A program made the position numbers and the translations under genes. Below are positions 6,852-17,131 of a stretch of DNA of 44,428 nucleotides, piece after piece. Each line of letters begins with the position of its first letter. The first letter of the stretch is position 1. This DNA is from a virus, in IMG/VR virus record IMGVR_UViG_3300044993_000255, positions 1 to 44,428 of that record. One strand, 5' to 3'. Under the pieces are notes generated by a model. That model worked only from the letters and a program-made list of their open reading frames with translations, did no database searches and was not told where the DNA came from.

Positions 6852-7034
6852 TTATGCCTTAAGGCTCTTGCCGGATGCAAGAGAATTTTCGGTTTTTTTC
6901 CTGCCCCATCGTGCTTGGGCAGCCTCCCTAGCCCTCTGCTTGCGTTCCGCGGGGCTGAGCATGGACACGCCCTTCGGCACCCTAGCCAGTCCGCCCCGCC
7001 GGCCACTTTCAACAAATACCTGCCGTTTTGCCAT
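6852..7034 (-). CDS. Small basic GGxAR...ARW protein, probable DNA-binding
   Basis: 60 residues from the ATG at 7034 (MAKRQVF). A GTG at 7088 overlapping the stop of the giant gene (GTGA) would add 18 residues and may be used instead, because no ribosome site precedes the ATG. The body ESGRRGGLARVPKG, LSPAERKQRARE and AAQARWGRKK matches a widespread type of short basic protein with GGxAR, SPEER and AARARW blocks. Its function is not established; the charge suggests nucleic-acid binding. From memory, such proteins are especially common in Acidobacteriota and similar soil bacteria, which is a weak host hint. Confidence 0.65.
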   Translation of the reverse strand: MAKRQVFVESGRRGGLARVPKGVSMLSPAERKQRAREAAQARWGRKKTENSLASGKSLKA

Positions 7035-7084
7035 ATAGCCAGTATGCTGCAAGGGTGTCGCTGCCTTCAAGCCGCAGTCTGGCC

Positions 7085-10000
7085 TCACCGGCTTTCCGTC
7101 CCCGTCAGGATTCTGGCCGCCTCCTCCGGGCTGTCAGCCCCTTCGATCGCTCGCTTGACGCGCACGGCCTGAGTGCCTCCGGGAGCCACGCCCCGAATGA
7201 TGCTCTCTATCCACTTGTCAAACCGGCTCGGGTCCTTGAGCGTTTTCACGGACTGATCCGCAACGTCAAAGGCCGTCCCGATGGTGGGCCCCATCAGCCA
7301 GCTCCCCATCCTGTCACGCAGTCTGCCGCTGCCAGCATCCTCCATCCCGGGGATGGTGAAGACGCCCATCTGGTACTGGAGCCTGCCCGCCTGCAACCAG
7401 GCCGCGATGTTCCATTTCTCCTGCCACTCCTCCATCCACCGCGTTACTTCCCAGTCCGGGAAGAAGGTCTGGAAGGCCTGCACCAACAGCAATGATGCCG
7501 GTCCGCCCAGCGCGACGGTCCACGCGGCAAACTGCGCTTGCTGCTTCCGGTCAAGCTGGCCAATGAACTCAAGCTGTTTGATTGTGAAGGTCTTGAACTG
7601 CATCAGGATCTTGCCGGCCGGCGTGCGCGCAAACAACGGCGCATCCAACCGGCCACTGTAGAACTGCGTCACGCGAACCACTTCGCGCGCCCGCCGCACT
7701 GCAGCCTCTCCGCTCAACCCTTCACTCTTGGCCATCTCCAGGCCGGCCAGGTAGGCAGTCGCCCGGTTCAGGGCCTCAGCCTTGTCAAAGAGGAAACTGG
7801 CCGCCTTCTGCACAGACTCAGCCACTCCATGAAGCGCAGGCCGGTCAAACTTCGATTGCCCAGGATCATCGCTGAAGATGCCTCCCCGGTGAAGCCTCGC
7901 AATGTCGCGCACAAAGGGATTCAGGCGGTTCGGCAAGGCTACGGCGGCCAGCGCCCGCGGCAAGACGGCCAGTGTCCGCCGTGTTCCGGCGTAGGGCATC
8001 GTGTTCAGCACGGTCTGCGTCAAATTGAGCATTGGCGTGAACAGGTTGAAGCCGATCTTGGCGTTGTACTGAATCGCCGTCGCCCATCCGGCCAGTTCTC
8101 CGGCGGAAGGCTGCCACCTGTTGAGAATGGGAATCTTGGACATGAGCGCACGCCAAGCCGCATCGGTCATCACCTGATTCGACTGGGGTCTGCCGGCGTA
8201 CTGCGCGATGTAGCGCCGCGCGTAGACTCGCAATGCCGGGTCCTCAATCTTCTTCGTCAGTGGATTGGCGGTTTTGAGAAAGCGCGTGATCGCCACCTTG
8301 CGGGCAAAGCCCTTCCGGTAGATCTCAGCGATCATGTCAGCGTCCCGCAGGCCGGGGATCGACCACTCCTGACGCGTGAAGTCGAAGCTGCCGAAGGTGA
8401 CCTTCTTCGGATTCGCCTTCTCGAGAATCTCTTCCGCGATGTGGATTGGCACGCCAATCTCCCGCGCTAGGTCTGCTGCAGCGTCCTTGATCTTGCTCCG
8501 GTTCAGCCTGAGCGTGGAGTCGTGATAGAAGCTCAGGTAATTGTCGAACCGCTGCTTGCCGTCGATGAGCCCCTCAGCGATGCCCATCTTGCGCGAGGGC
8601 TCGAAGAACAGCTTGGTCCATTTCTCGTTGGCTGCCTTCTCCTTGGGCGTCAGGAAGCCCTCAAGGTTATCCACGATGGCCGTGTCCTCTCCGATCGAGT
8701 CCAGCCATTCCCGCGCCTCTTCCTCGCCGCGCATCTGGATGATTTGTGACACAAACCGGTACAGCGCAATCCGGTTCTTCTCCGCCTTCGACAAGCCCTT
8801 GTTGGCCTTCTCCCAGTTCTTGGCCCAGCGCTCGTTCAGCCGCTCCTGCAGGAACCAGTTTTCCTCGGCCGCCGCATAGATCTTCTGGCCAGCCACGCTG
8901 CGGCCAAGAATCTGAGACGGGCTGCGGAGCATGGCCCCCACGGGCACAGTGGCCGTGTGCAAACGGTCAAGGATTTCCTGGGCCTGGGCCTTGGTAAGCC
9001 TCTTGGCGCCGGTCTGGCTGGAGACGGATTCGGCAATCCGGCGGTATTCAGAGTCAGGGGAGACAGTCTTCCGCTGCTTCTCGCCGGGGCGCCGGGTTGC
9101 ATCCGCATCAAGCGTTTCGCCGTTCGAGCCGAAGCGCTTTTCCCTCAACGCTTGCGTGTCAATGCTTTCACTATGGCGTCGATTTCCGCCTGGTCCGCTG
9201 ACGGCATCCCGTACTCCGGCTGTGGGTTGACCCACTCCTTGGTTTCTTGCTCCAGTTCCGCCAGTGGCCTTGCCTGGGTCCCCGGATACATTTGATCCAG
9301 CCAGTTCTGAAACGCCTGCTCGCCGCTGTCCAGGGCTTCCAGTCCTGTCAGCAGATTTTTGTCTGCGATTGCCCAATCCATTGGCCCGATCGGCTTTTCT
9401 GGCTGCCCTGATGATCTCAATGATTTCTTTCGGCTTGTGCCTGCCATGCGCTCTCCTCAACGCCAGAATATATTGCGCCGACAGGTCTCTGGCTTCCTGT
9501 GCGGTCAAATTGAGTTCAACATATCTTTTGCCGCGCATCAAACTGACGCCGATTTCACCAGCCAGAACGTCCGGCCGGTCTAGGGGTCCAATGTATCCCT
9601 TGGCCCTGAGGGCATCCGCTGCCTTTTTCGCCAAGTGGTGGGACATGAAACGGGCGGTTTGCGATGCATCGCCCAGGTGTCCCAACATGTTGCCGCCCCC
9701 CAGCGACATTTGCATCAGATGGTCCAGTTCTTCGCGGATGGCCATCTCAAATGCTGGCGGGCTGATCTCCCCGGTTTCCACGCCAACGGCAAAGCCTTGC
9801 TGTTGCGTGGTCTGAATCGCGGTCAGGATTTCGTCGAAGAACTCGTTTGCAATGCCAGTTGGTCTGAGTGTTGCCACGATTCTCGCCACGTGATCAACTT
9901 GCCCCTTTTGGAGAGCCATTCCATGCACTTTGCGGGCATTGAATGCAACCCGGCCCTGAGCGTCTGGCTTGGCGAAACCCATGAGCGCGATCAGGATGTG

Positions 10001-13000
10001 CATCCCCTGCAGGTTAGTGACCAGCAGCGGCTGTCCATCAAAGAGCACAAACCTGGCCTTCGCGTTCCGTAATAGCGTATCCACTGAGAGGTTCTGGTCA
10101 TAGAGATGGTCCACCCTCAGGCCCTGCAGGTATGGACCCTGGTAGCTGAATAACGCCCCTTGTTCCATGCCATCGGCAAGACTGAAGGCTCCTGGCAGGT
10201 CAGCCTTCGATGGCGACATCTCTACTCTTCCACTGGAGTCCGACACAACTGGAAATTCGCGCAACAGCGCTTGCAGGCCGTCCAGAGCCCGCTCATCGTT
10301 CGGGATGAAGTAACGGTACACGTACTGGATGTTTTCGCTGAAGCCGCCATGGGGCTTGATGATCTGCAAGACGCGCTGCACGTGCTGACCTGGAATCACC
10401 ACTTCGATCCGGTCCTGCCCGGCTCGAACCAGCTTCTTCAGCTTCAGTCCGCTGGTCAGCTCGTAGACTTCTCCCTCGCGCACCCCAGCAAGGACTTCCG
10501 CCGGCGTCACATTTACGCCATGCCCCAGCGCCCGCATAACTCTGTTGATGCGCGTGTGCGGAATGCGCACGCCAAGAATGCGCTGCCCGCCGGGAATCTG
10601 AGCAATCTCCACCTTTAGCGGCCTTTCGCCGTCCGACAACTTGTCATAAATCGGCAACACACTGCCGCCAATCAGGTGAACGTGCTCAGTCCGGAACTCA
10701 CCCGCGTCTTGGTACTGCTTGTCCCAGTCCTGCTGTGCTTCCCGGTTGGCTTCTGCTCTTTCATACTTATTGAGATCCGTCTCATCAATTAATCCAGCCC
10801 CGGCCGCAGAGAAGTAGCGGTACACGCCAACGATGGAGCCATCCAGGGCAGTTTTCGTGTAAAAATTCGCTCGGGTAACCGCAATCAGGCGCCCACTGTT
10901 CTTCTGCCGCAAGAGGCGGTGATCGTTGCGAACGGCTTCCTGGGCCTCTTCCCACGTCCTTCTGTCGCGCCGGTGATAGGCATGGATCTGGTAGTGTATC
11001 GTGCGGGCGCCTGTCTCTTTGTCAGTTCGGATGACCGTTGGCTCGCCCACCAGTTCCAGCCTGTCAGCCTGGATCTTCTCTGTTCCGGCGTCAAACATCC
11101 CGATCCGCTTGGCGTTCTCAATGGCCGCCTGGAACTCCTGCATGAAGCGGTCGAAGGTTCTGTTCTGGATTTCCAGAGGCAACGACATCAGCCGGTTGAG
11201 GAACTGCGTAACCGGTATGTTTTCCGTCTTCAGCTCCTTGCCCTCTTCCTTCAGCCCCATCATTTCGAGAATTTCCGCGTTATCGCGGTTCATCTTGTCC
11301 ACTAACGACCTGACTGCGGAATGGCCATAAATCGTCTCAAAGTTATATTTGGCTAACTCTCCCACCCCGGCGCCCGAACGGTCCCCCCGGCTCAATGCGC
11401 CTAGTTGCTCCAACCTGCGGGCGATTGAGGAACTGAAGCGCTTGTCCGCTCCTATATTGATGCTCAGTAACTTGTAGATTGGCTGACTGGTTTCATTTGA
11501 GCGATGGACCCGCCCCATGTCCTGAATCTGCTCATCGGCGGACCATTTCAGCTCCAGGCTGATGTGGACGCGCTGCTGCTGGTTTTTGGCGCGGCGGTCT
11601 GCGTGCAACGAGATTCCGGTCGAAGCCGAGTTAGAAAGAATCGCGATGCGCTTCTTGCCCTCCTGGAACAGGCGAGCCTCTTCGATATTGACGGATTCTG
11701 CGCTTTGGCCCTTGCGCTTTTCGAGGATCTTCTTGCCGTCCTTGTCCTCAACGATGCGCTGCTTACGCCCGGTCAACTCCGCCACATTCTCGGCGCCATA
11801 GCGGTTGATGATCTGGTCGATCGCCGACTCAGGCATCCTCAAGGATTCCAAATCCTTGAGCAGGTCCTCCTTCATCTTTTGCGCTTCTTTGTTGATCACT
11901 GGATTCCCGTTGGAATCCAGCACTAACCTTTTGATTTTTTTGCCATCTTCGTCCACCACTTCTTCGTACTGATAGATGGGAAATGCTTTTTCGACTAAGT
12001 TGCGCAAGATTTCAGCCGGACTCATGTCCAGATCGTCCAGGCTGTCCTCTTGGCCATCTGTCAATCGGCCAGCCAAGGCACGGTCCATAGCAGCCTCTCC
12101 GGTGCCAAGGACGGAAATGACGACGCTTTTGTCGTTCGCTAGGGCTTCATCAACCTCCTTGAAAAGCGTTGGCACTTTCATCGCCGTAAACAGCGTGCGG
12201 TAGAAACGCTGATTTTGGGACCAGAAAAGGCTGCGGGCCTTTGATCTGGCTAACTTGGAACGGTTTCCTGTTATGCCCATGGCCCTGTCGATGTTCTGAA
12301 ATACCTTGCGCCATGCGCGGCCAGCCGCTTCGAGAATCTGGGCTTGCTCCTCGGTTACCTTGTGCACGACTTCGGAAAATTCAACGCCTGCATAGGACAG
12401 GAAACGGCTAACGTACTTGCCCTGAGACTTCATGTCTCTCGCCACCATCTCCATCGCTCCAACTCCGCCCCTAGTGATGGCGTAATCAAAGCTGGTAAAC
12501 GTGGGAAACGCGGTTCCCTGGCCCCATAACCCCAGCCGTTTGGCGTACCCGATGTTAATTGGATCGGTGAAGCCAGTGGCTGAAGCGTAAAGCACCCGCG
12601 CTTTTTTCAGTTGGTCTTGAATCAACAAAACAGCCGTGCCGGAATGAGAAGCGCTTGCCTTGAAAATCTGGCCGGCAGTGTCCACCACTGCATTCTTGGC
12701 TTTGTGCGCTTCGTCAAACACAATCAGCGAGTCTTCGCCGGCCCACTCAGCAATCTGTTGAACCCGGTAAAAATGCGCCGCTTTCATTTTCTCCAGGTCT
12801 TTTCCGGCAACGTCCCCCTCAACCCGGTATGAGTTCTGCGCCAAGGTCGAGTAGGGGATAAATACAATGCCTTCCTTGAATTTCTGCTCAATGGCCTGTC
12901 CCTTTTTGAACTTCTTGATGCTGATGATGGGTATGTCTGCGTTGAGGTCTTTGAGATCGCGCTTGGCGTCCTCGATCAAGTCATCCTTGAAACTCAGCCA

Positions 13001-16000
13001 CACCATGCGCTTCACTCCGGAACGCCAGTGATGCAAAATCGTGCCGGCGATCTCGCGGCCTTTGCCGACGCCAGTGCCGTCGCCAATGAAGAATCCCTGC
13101 CTGCTGCCGTCGGCCAGGAAGCGCTCGTGGCTCTGCGCCGCCAGTGCGATCGCCGTCAGCTGCACATCAGTAAGAGCCCCGCTGGTGATGAGTTCATCCG
13201 GTAAATTGGGCTTCATCACAATGTCGGCGTCTTCGGTCGCGGCCATTGCCGGGGTCTCTACGATGAGGCCGGGGTGGCTCTTGGCCCCCCACTGCTTGGG
13301 CAGCTTCGATGAGACGTAGATCACATTTCCGGCGCCGTCATCTTCTCGCTCACCGGTATTGTTTTGGGTTTGTCGTTTTGGCGAGTCCTCACCTTTCGCC
13401 TTGGCGCCGCCGGAAAGAATTTTCAGGGCCTTTTCCCGCAGCTCGTCATATACTTCTTCAGCCTTGTCCCGGATAGTCTGCAGATGCTCCCGCACCCACT
13501 CCCCAATCTCCTGAACAAAAGGCTCGGACCACTTCTTGAAGGCGATGCCGTACTGCCTCATCTTCTCCGCGGCGATCGTCGCCAAGTCGAGTAGGTCTTG
13601 AGGGTCCAGCCCGCTGTTAAGCCGGGAGCCTTGCATCTTTCTGCGTAGACGCTCTCGCGCCGCCGCCGCCGCTTCAGCCAGTAGCTCGCCGTGTTTGGCG
13701 TCGATCTCGGCTTCCGTTGGCGCCGCCTTGGGCTCCGGCTTCGTTTCGGCCTTGGGCTCCGGCTGGGCTTCTGGTTTGTCAGGTGGCCGAAGATCCGGTT
13801 TTTCGTCTGTTACAGGTCGTATATCTCGTACAGCATCATCAGAAGGGGCGAGTAATTCTCCTCCGGGCTTTTGTCCCACAGGTAGTTCAGGTCGAACTCC
13901 GGCTGGCTTTTCTTGAGAGCCTTTATCGCCAACCTTGGCGGAATTTGCATCACTGCGGACAGCCACCCCTCCGGGGCGTCCCCGGCTATCCTTTCCAGGT
14001 CGGTTTTGGCCAGCCCCGGATACTCCTCCAGCATTTGAATCAGGTTGTCCAGAATCTGGTCGTAGGCCTCCTGCGCCCTCACTGGACGCCCCTTCCGGTA
14101 AAGCACGATTGGGTTGGGGTCTTTCTGCGGCGATTTGGCTGACGGCATCCCAGGCTTCCTCAATGCTTTTGAAGTCTCCCTTGGCGATTTGGGCGCGTTG
14201 CTTGAGCCAGTTGTCTCCTGGAGTTGGGCCCGTCTTGTCAATGACGATAATCCGGTTCCCGAAGGTCGTTCCATATTTCGCGTATTCCTTTCCATCCAAT
14301 CCAATGTTCGCCCGGATATTGCCCTTGCTGGCCATCTTCTTCCAGAACAGCTGCGCCGTTGCAGCGTCGAGCGCCGCGCCCTCGCCCAGGATTGCCACCA
14401 GGCGCCCGCCAGGTTCCAGGCGCTCAAACGCCTGTTCCACATGCTGATAGCCAACGCTGTTGCTGTTTGCGGTCCCCCGCGTACCCGCTGCGGAAAAAGG
14501 CGGATTCATCAGCACGACCGTGGGCTTCACGCTGTCGGGCAGGATGTTGTGAATCTGTTCAGCGTTCTCTTGGGTGACCTCGTACCCTTGCCGGCGCAAC
14601 AGGTCTGCCCGCTTCGGGTCGATCTCGTTTGTGAAAACCTTCGCTCCCGCCGCTTTCGCCCAGCTCGCCAAGCCGCCAGTGCCGGCCGAGGGCTCAAGTA
14701 CCGTATCGCTCGCTGTCATTGCAGCCAGCCGCGACGCAAAGTAGGCCAGTGTCGGCGGGGTGGAGAACTGCTGAAACCTGATCTGCGTTTCGCTGCGGCT
14801 GGTCTGCGTCGGAAGCAAAGCCATCATGCCGCGCAATCCAGACAATGCTTTCCGGAACGAAAAGCCGGGCTGAATGGCGTCCTTGCCTTGCTCCGCGACG
14901 ATCTCGTTTACCGCGCTTTCGAGGATGTCGTAGGCTTCCTTGGGTTGGATCTCTCCTCGGGCCGCGGACAGGCCGGATTCCCGCTCCACCCGCTGCATGA
15001 ACTTGGTGATGTCGCCGAGGGACTCGTTCTTGGCAATGGAGGCCTTGAACGACTGCATGAGGGCCTGTGTCTTGTCGGAGCTGGCCGGCGCAACTTCGTC
15101 GGTCTCGCGGTCGCTCACTTCAATCCCCGCGCGCGTCGGCGTCAGCTTTTTGACGTTCCACTTCACCTTCGTCCCATCGGGGAGGGTGTCGGAGTCCTCA
15201 GCCGATTGCGGCCTGGTGCTGATTGCGACAAACTGCCTGCCCTTGGGTGAAGTCTCATAGGGGGTTGGATCGTACACCAGGTCGGCCACATCCTCGGGCT
15301 GCATCAGGTGCGCCCGGTCGGTTTCGTGAAGGAACACTTGACCCGAGGTGCTGAGTTCGTTTACCGCCGCGTCGAACTCCTCTTTGCTCAGTTCAGGGAA
15401 CTGCTTCCGCAACTGCTTGAGGCTTTCGTGCGAGCCTTCGCCATACATGGTTTCGCGGAGCTTGGCGAGAATGCGTTCGCCTGGCGTAGCATCGAGGGAT
15501 GGATCACGTTCTGGACGAACTGTTTCAGCCGGAGAGACCGCTGCCGTTCTGTCTTCCACTGCTTCTTGCGGAATTCCGAGAGCGGGTGATGCGTCCACCG
15601 GCAACGCTGATTCCGATTCATAGGTCAGCTCTTGCGGCTGCCCCTGATAGACAATTGTGCGAAGTGGATCCAGTTCCTCGGACTCTTGTGCTGTCGCAGT
15701 ACTGGGTTGGGTTTCGCCTTGCAGCTCAGCCTGGGACTGTTCAGCCTGAGCCTCCGGACGTTTGACGATACGCCAGAACTTTTTGCCCTTGGGGCCCATC
15801 CGCTTCAACCAACCCTCGTCTTGCATCTGCTTCAAGATTTCAAGGGTCGTTTTGTAGTCGATCCCCAACTCCCTACGGATCTCATTGGGGCTGGCTGCCT
15901 TCTCCCGCCTCATCGTTATTTCGAGGGCCTTGGCGTACTGCTCGGGAGTGTATGACTTTTCTTTGAGCGCGTCCGGTTGTCCGACAGATGGATCGCTGGC

Positions 16001-17128
16001 GTCCTTTTTCGGCGCCGAAACTGGCGCAGCTTCGGCAGCCTGCTGCGTGTCTGGTGCGCCGACATCCGGTCCGCTTCTGCCGGATTTGCCGGACCGCCCC
16101 ATGACGGCTTCGCCGAATGCGCCGCCTGCCGCTCCCACTAGGAACTCAAAGGGGACGGGTCCGTAGATGTCCTGATCGCTCTGGGGCTTCACCAGTCCGA
16201 GGGCTTGACGCTGCGCAATCCCTTGCGATGCTTCCTGCAGGCCTTCGGACAACGTGGACAGGGCAAACTTCTTCGGCCCGCCCTTCATCATGTCGTTGAA
16301 GATGCCGAAGGCATTGAAGGCCAGAGTCGGAGGCAGTTCGCGCTTGAAGGTCTCCGCCACCACGGCCCGCGCGGTTTCCTCGCTCGCCCCCATGTCGAGC
16401 GATTCCTGGTAGCTGTTGCCCGCGTCAAACATGGTCTCGACCATGCTGGCGGCGCCGACGCCCATCGCCGTGCGCACCAGAGGCAGATACTGCTGCTTGA
16501 TCTTCAGCGCCTGCATGGCCTTGTCGGCTTGCCCGAGTACGCCTGCCGTTGGCGCCATCATGGACAGCATTGATCCACTGATCTGCCCGGCCAGGTCGAT
16601 CCAGTACTCGGGATTCTTCGCCACCTCCGGCTTCTCGAGGAAGTTCTCCCCTGCAATGCCCCGCAGGTCGGCGCGGATATCGCTGCCCCGGCCAATACCC
16701 TCGCCAAAGCCACGGATCTCCTTGCCGATCTCCTTTATCGGACCGCCAACGATCCCTGGCTTGCCATGTTTGATGGCATCCTCTTTTACGTATCCGCCTA
16801 GCGCTTCAATCGCGCCGCCCACGCCTTGAATGCTTTGGCTCATGGCGCGGCTGCCGCTGCGCAAGAACGTATCCACGGGCTTCAGCACACCATCGGTCAA
16901 CACAACGCCAGCGCGGTCCATGACTCCGGACTCTTTCATCTGCGCTTCTGGACGCGGGATGCTAGGCAGGCCGGTTTTCTCCGCCCCCGGCGGCAAGGGG
17001 TCAGTGAAGTCCTTGTAGGCTTCAAACTTGGCGCGGATCTTCGCCCCTAGGGCCTCATCGCTCAATGCATCATAAAAGCCGGGGTATTTCTCCTTCACCC
17101 GGCGACCGAGTTCAATAATGTCTGGCAT
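7085..17128 (-). CDS. Giant polyvalent phage protein: winged helix, N6-methylase, Strawberry-notch helicase
   Basis: 3347 residues, about 23% of the genome. The N-terminus (IIELGRRVKEKYPGFYDALS) is of a type common in large virion-associated proteins. A winged-helix segment like FtsK gamma lies near 392-458. An N6-adenine methylase domain has EPSAGTGG at about 812-819 and the catalytic NPPF at 875-878. After a Pro/Glu/Lys linker (about 1030-1240) comes a superfamily 2 helicase of the Strawberry-notch type with GDGTGVGKGR near 1349, DEAH at 1472 and a C-terminal GRVHR near 1872. A region with REELDHL (about 2463) resembles a degenerate metallopeptidase. The final 600 residues are helical with hydrophobic stretches near 3200. 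This layout matches 'polyvalent proteins' such as P1 DarB, thought to be injected with the DNA to block restriction. Packaging in the virion is inferred from position beside internal-protein genes. Confidence 0.9.
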   Translation of the reverse strand: MPDIIELGRRVKEKYPGFYDALSDEALGAKIRAKFEAYKDFTDPLPPGAEKTGLPSIPRPEAQMKESGVMDRAGVVLTDGVLKPVDTFLRSGSRAMSQSIQGVGGAIEALGGYVKEDAIKHGKPGIVGGPIKEIGKEIRGFGEGIGRGSDIRADLRGIAGENFLEKPEVAKNPEYWIDLAGQISGSMLSMMAPTAGVLGQADKAMQALKIKQQYLPLVRTAMGVGAASMVETMFDAGNSYQESLDMGASEETARAVVAETFKRELPPTLAFNAFGIFNDMMKGGPKKFALSTLSEGLQEASQGIAQRQALGLVKPQSDQDIYGPVPFEFLVGAAGGAFGEAVMGRSGKSGRSGPDVGAPDTQQAAEAAPVSAPKKDASDPSVGQPDALKEKSYTPEQYAKALEITMRREKAASPNEIRRELGIDYKTTLEILKQMQDEGWLKRMGPKGKKFWRIVKRPEAQAEQSQAELQGETQPSTATAQESEELDPLRTIVYQGQPQELTYESESALPVDASPALGIPQEAVEDRTAAVSPAETVRPERDPSLDATPGERILAKLRETMYGEGSHESLKQLRKQFPELSKEEFDAAVNELSTSGQVFLHETDRAHLMQPEDVADLVYDPTPYETSPKGRQFVAISTRPQSAEDSDTLPDGTKVKWNVKKLTPTRAGIEVSDRETDEVAPASSDKTQALMQSFKASIAKNESLGDITKFMQRVERESGLSAARGEIQPKEAYDILESAVNEIVAEQGKDAIQPGFSFRKALSGLRGMMALLPTQTSRSETQIRFQQFSTPPTLAYFASRLAAMTASDTVLEPSAGTGGLASWAKAAGAKVFTNEIDPKRADLLRRQGYEVTQENAEQIHNILPDSVKPTVVLMNPPFSAAGTRGTANSNSVGYQHVEQAFERLEPGGRLVAILGEGAALDAATAQLFWKKMASKGNIRANIGLDGKEYAKYGTTFGNRIIVIDKTGPTPGDNWLKQRAQIAKGDFKSIEEAWDAVSQIAAERPQPNRALPEGASSEGAGGLRPDSGQPDSNAGGVSGAGQNRPGKDSRGRPGGVAVRSDANSAKVGDKGSQEKPAGVRPELPVGQKPGGELLAPSDDAVRDIRPVTDEKPDLRPPDKPEAQPEPKAETKPEPKAAPTEAEIDAKHGELLAEAAAAARERLRRKMQGSRLNSGLDPQDLLDLATIAAEKMRQYGIAFKKWSEPFVQEIGEWVREHLQTIRDKAEEVYDELREKALKILSGGAKAKGEDSPKRQTQNNTGEREDDGAGNVIYVSSKLPKQWGAKSHPGLIVETPAMAATEDADIVMKPNLPDELITSGALTDVQLTAIALAAQSHERFLADGSRQGFFIGDGTGVGKGREIAGTILHHWRSGVKRMVWLSFKDDLIEDAKRDLKDLNADIPIISIKKFKKGQAIEQKFKEGIVFIPYSTLAQNSYRVEGDVAGKDLEKMKAAHFYRVQQIAEWAGEDSLIVFDEAHKAKNAVVDTAGQIFKASASHSGTAVLLIQDQLKKARVLYASATGFTDPINIGYAKRLGLWGQGTAFPTFTSFDYAITRGGVGAMEMVARDMKSQGKYVSRFLSYAGVEFSEVVHKVTEEQAQILEAAGRAWRKVFQNIDRAMGITGNRSKLARSKARSLFWSQNQRFYRTLFTAMKVPTLFKEVDEALANDKSVVISVLGTGEAAMDRALAGRLTDGQEDSLDDLDMSPAEILRNLVEKAFPIYQYEEVVDEDGKKIKRLVLDSNGNPVINKEAQKMKEDLLKDLESLRMPESAIDQIINRYGAENVAELTGRKQRIVEDKDGKKILEKRKGQSAESVNIEEARLFQEGKKRIAILSNSASTGISLHADRRAKNQQQRVHISLELKWSADEQIQDMGRVHRSNETSQPIYKLLSINIGADKRFSSSIARRLEQLGALSRGDRSGAGVGELAKYNFETIYGHSAVRSLVDKMNRDNAEILEMMGLKEEGKELKTENIPVTQFLNRLMSLPLEIQNRTFDRFMQEFQAAIENAKRIGMFDAGTEKIQADRLELVGEPTVIRTDKETGARTIHYQIHAYHRRDRRTWEEAQEAVRNDHRLLRQKNSGRLIAVTRANFYTKTALDGSIVGVYRYFSAAGAGLIDETDLNKYERAEANREAQQDWDKQYQDAGEFRTEHVHLIGGSVLPIYDKLSDGERPLKVEIAQIPGGQRILGVRIPHTRINRVMRALGHGVNVTPAEVLAGVREGEVYELTSGLKLKKLVRAGQDRIEVVIPGQHVQRVLQIIKPHGGFSENIQYVYRYFIPNDERALDGLQALLREFPVVSDSSGRVEMSPSKADLPGAFSLADGMEQGALFSYQGPYLQGLRVDHLYDQNLSVDTLLRNAKARFVLFDGQPLLVTNLQGMHILIALMGFAKPDAQGRVAFNARKVHGMALQKGQVDHVARIVATLRPTGIANEFFDEILTAIQTTQQQGFAVGVETGEISPPAFEMAIREELDHLMQMSLGGGNMLGHLGDASQTARFMSHHLAKKAADALRAKGYIGPLDRPDVLAGEIGVSLMRGKRYVELNLTAQEARDLSAQYILALRRAHGRHKPKEIIEIIRAARKADRANGLGNRRQKSADRTGSPGQRRAGVSELAGSNVSGDPGKATGGTGARNQGVGQPTAGVRDAVSGPGGNRRHSESIDTQALREKRFGSNGETLDADATRRPGEKQRKTVSPDSEYRRIAESVSSQTGAKRLTKAQAQEILDRLHTATVPVGAMLRSPSQILGRSVAGQKIYAAAEENWFLQERLNERWAKNWEKANKGLSKAEKNRIALYRFVSQIIQMRGEEEAREWLDSIGEDTAIVDNLEGFLTPKEKAANEKWTKLFFEPSRKMGIAEGLIDGKQRFDNYLSFYHDSTLRLNRSKIKDAAADLAREIGVPIHIAEEILEKANPKKVTFGSFDFTRQEWSIPGLRDADMIAEIYRKGFARKVAITRFLKTANPLTKKIEDPALRVYARRYIAQYAGRPQSNQVMTDAAWRALMSKIPILNRWQPSAGELAGWATAIQYNAKIGFNLFTPMLNLTQTVLNTMPYAGTRRTLAVLPRALAAVALPNRLNPFVRDIARLHRGGIFSDDPGQSKFDRPALHGVAESVQKAASFLFDKAEALNRATAYLAGLEMAKSEGLSGEAAVRRAREVVRVTQFYSGRLDAPLFARTPAGKILMQFKTFTIKQLEFIGQLDRKQQAQFAAWTVALGGPASLLLVQAFQTFFPDWEVTRWMEEWQEKWNIAAWLQAGRLQYQMGVFTIPGMEDAGSGRLRDRMGSWLMGPTIGTAFDVADQSVKTLKDPSRFDKWIESIIRGVAPGGTQAVRVKRAIEGADSPEEAARILTGTESR

Positions 17129-17131
17129 TGG

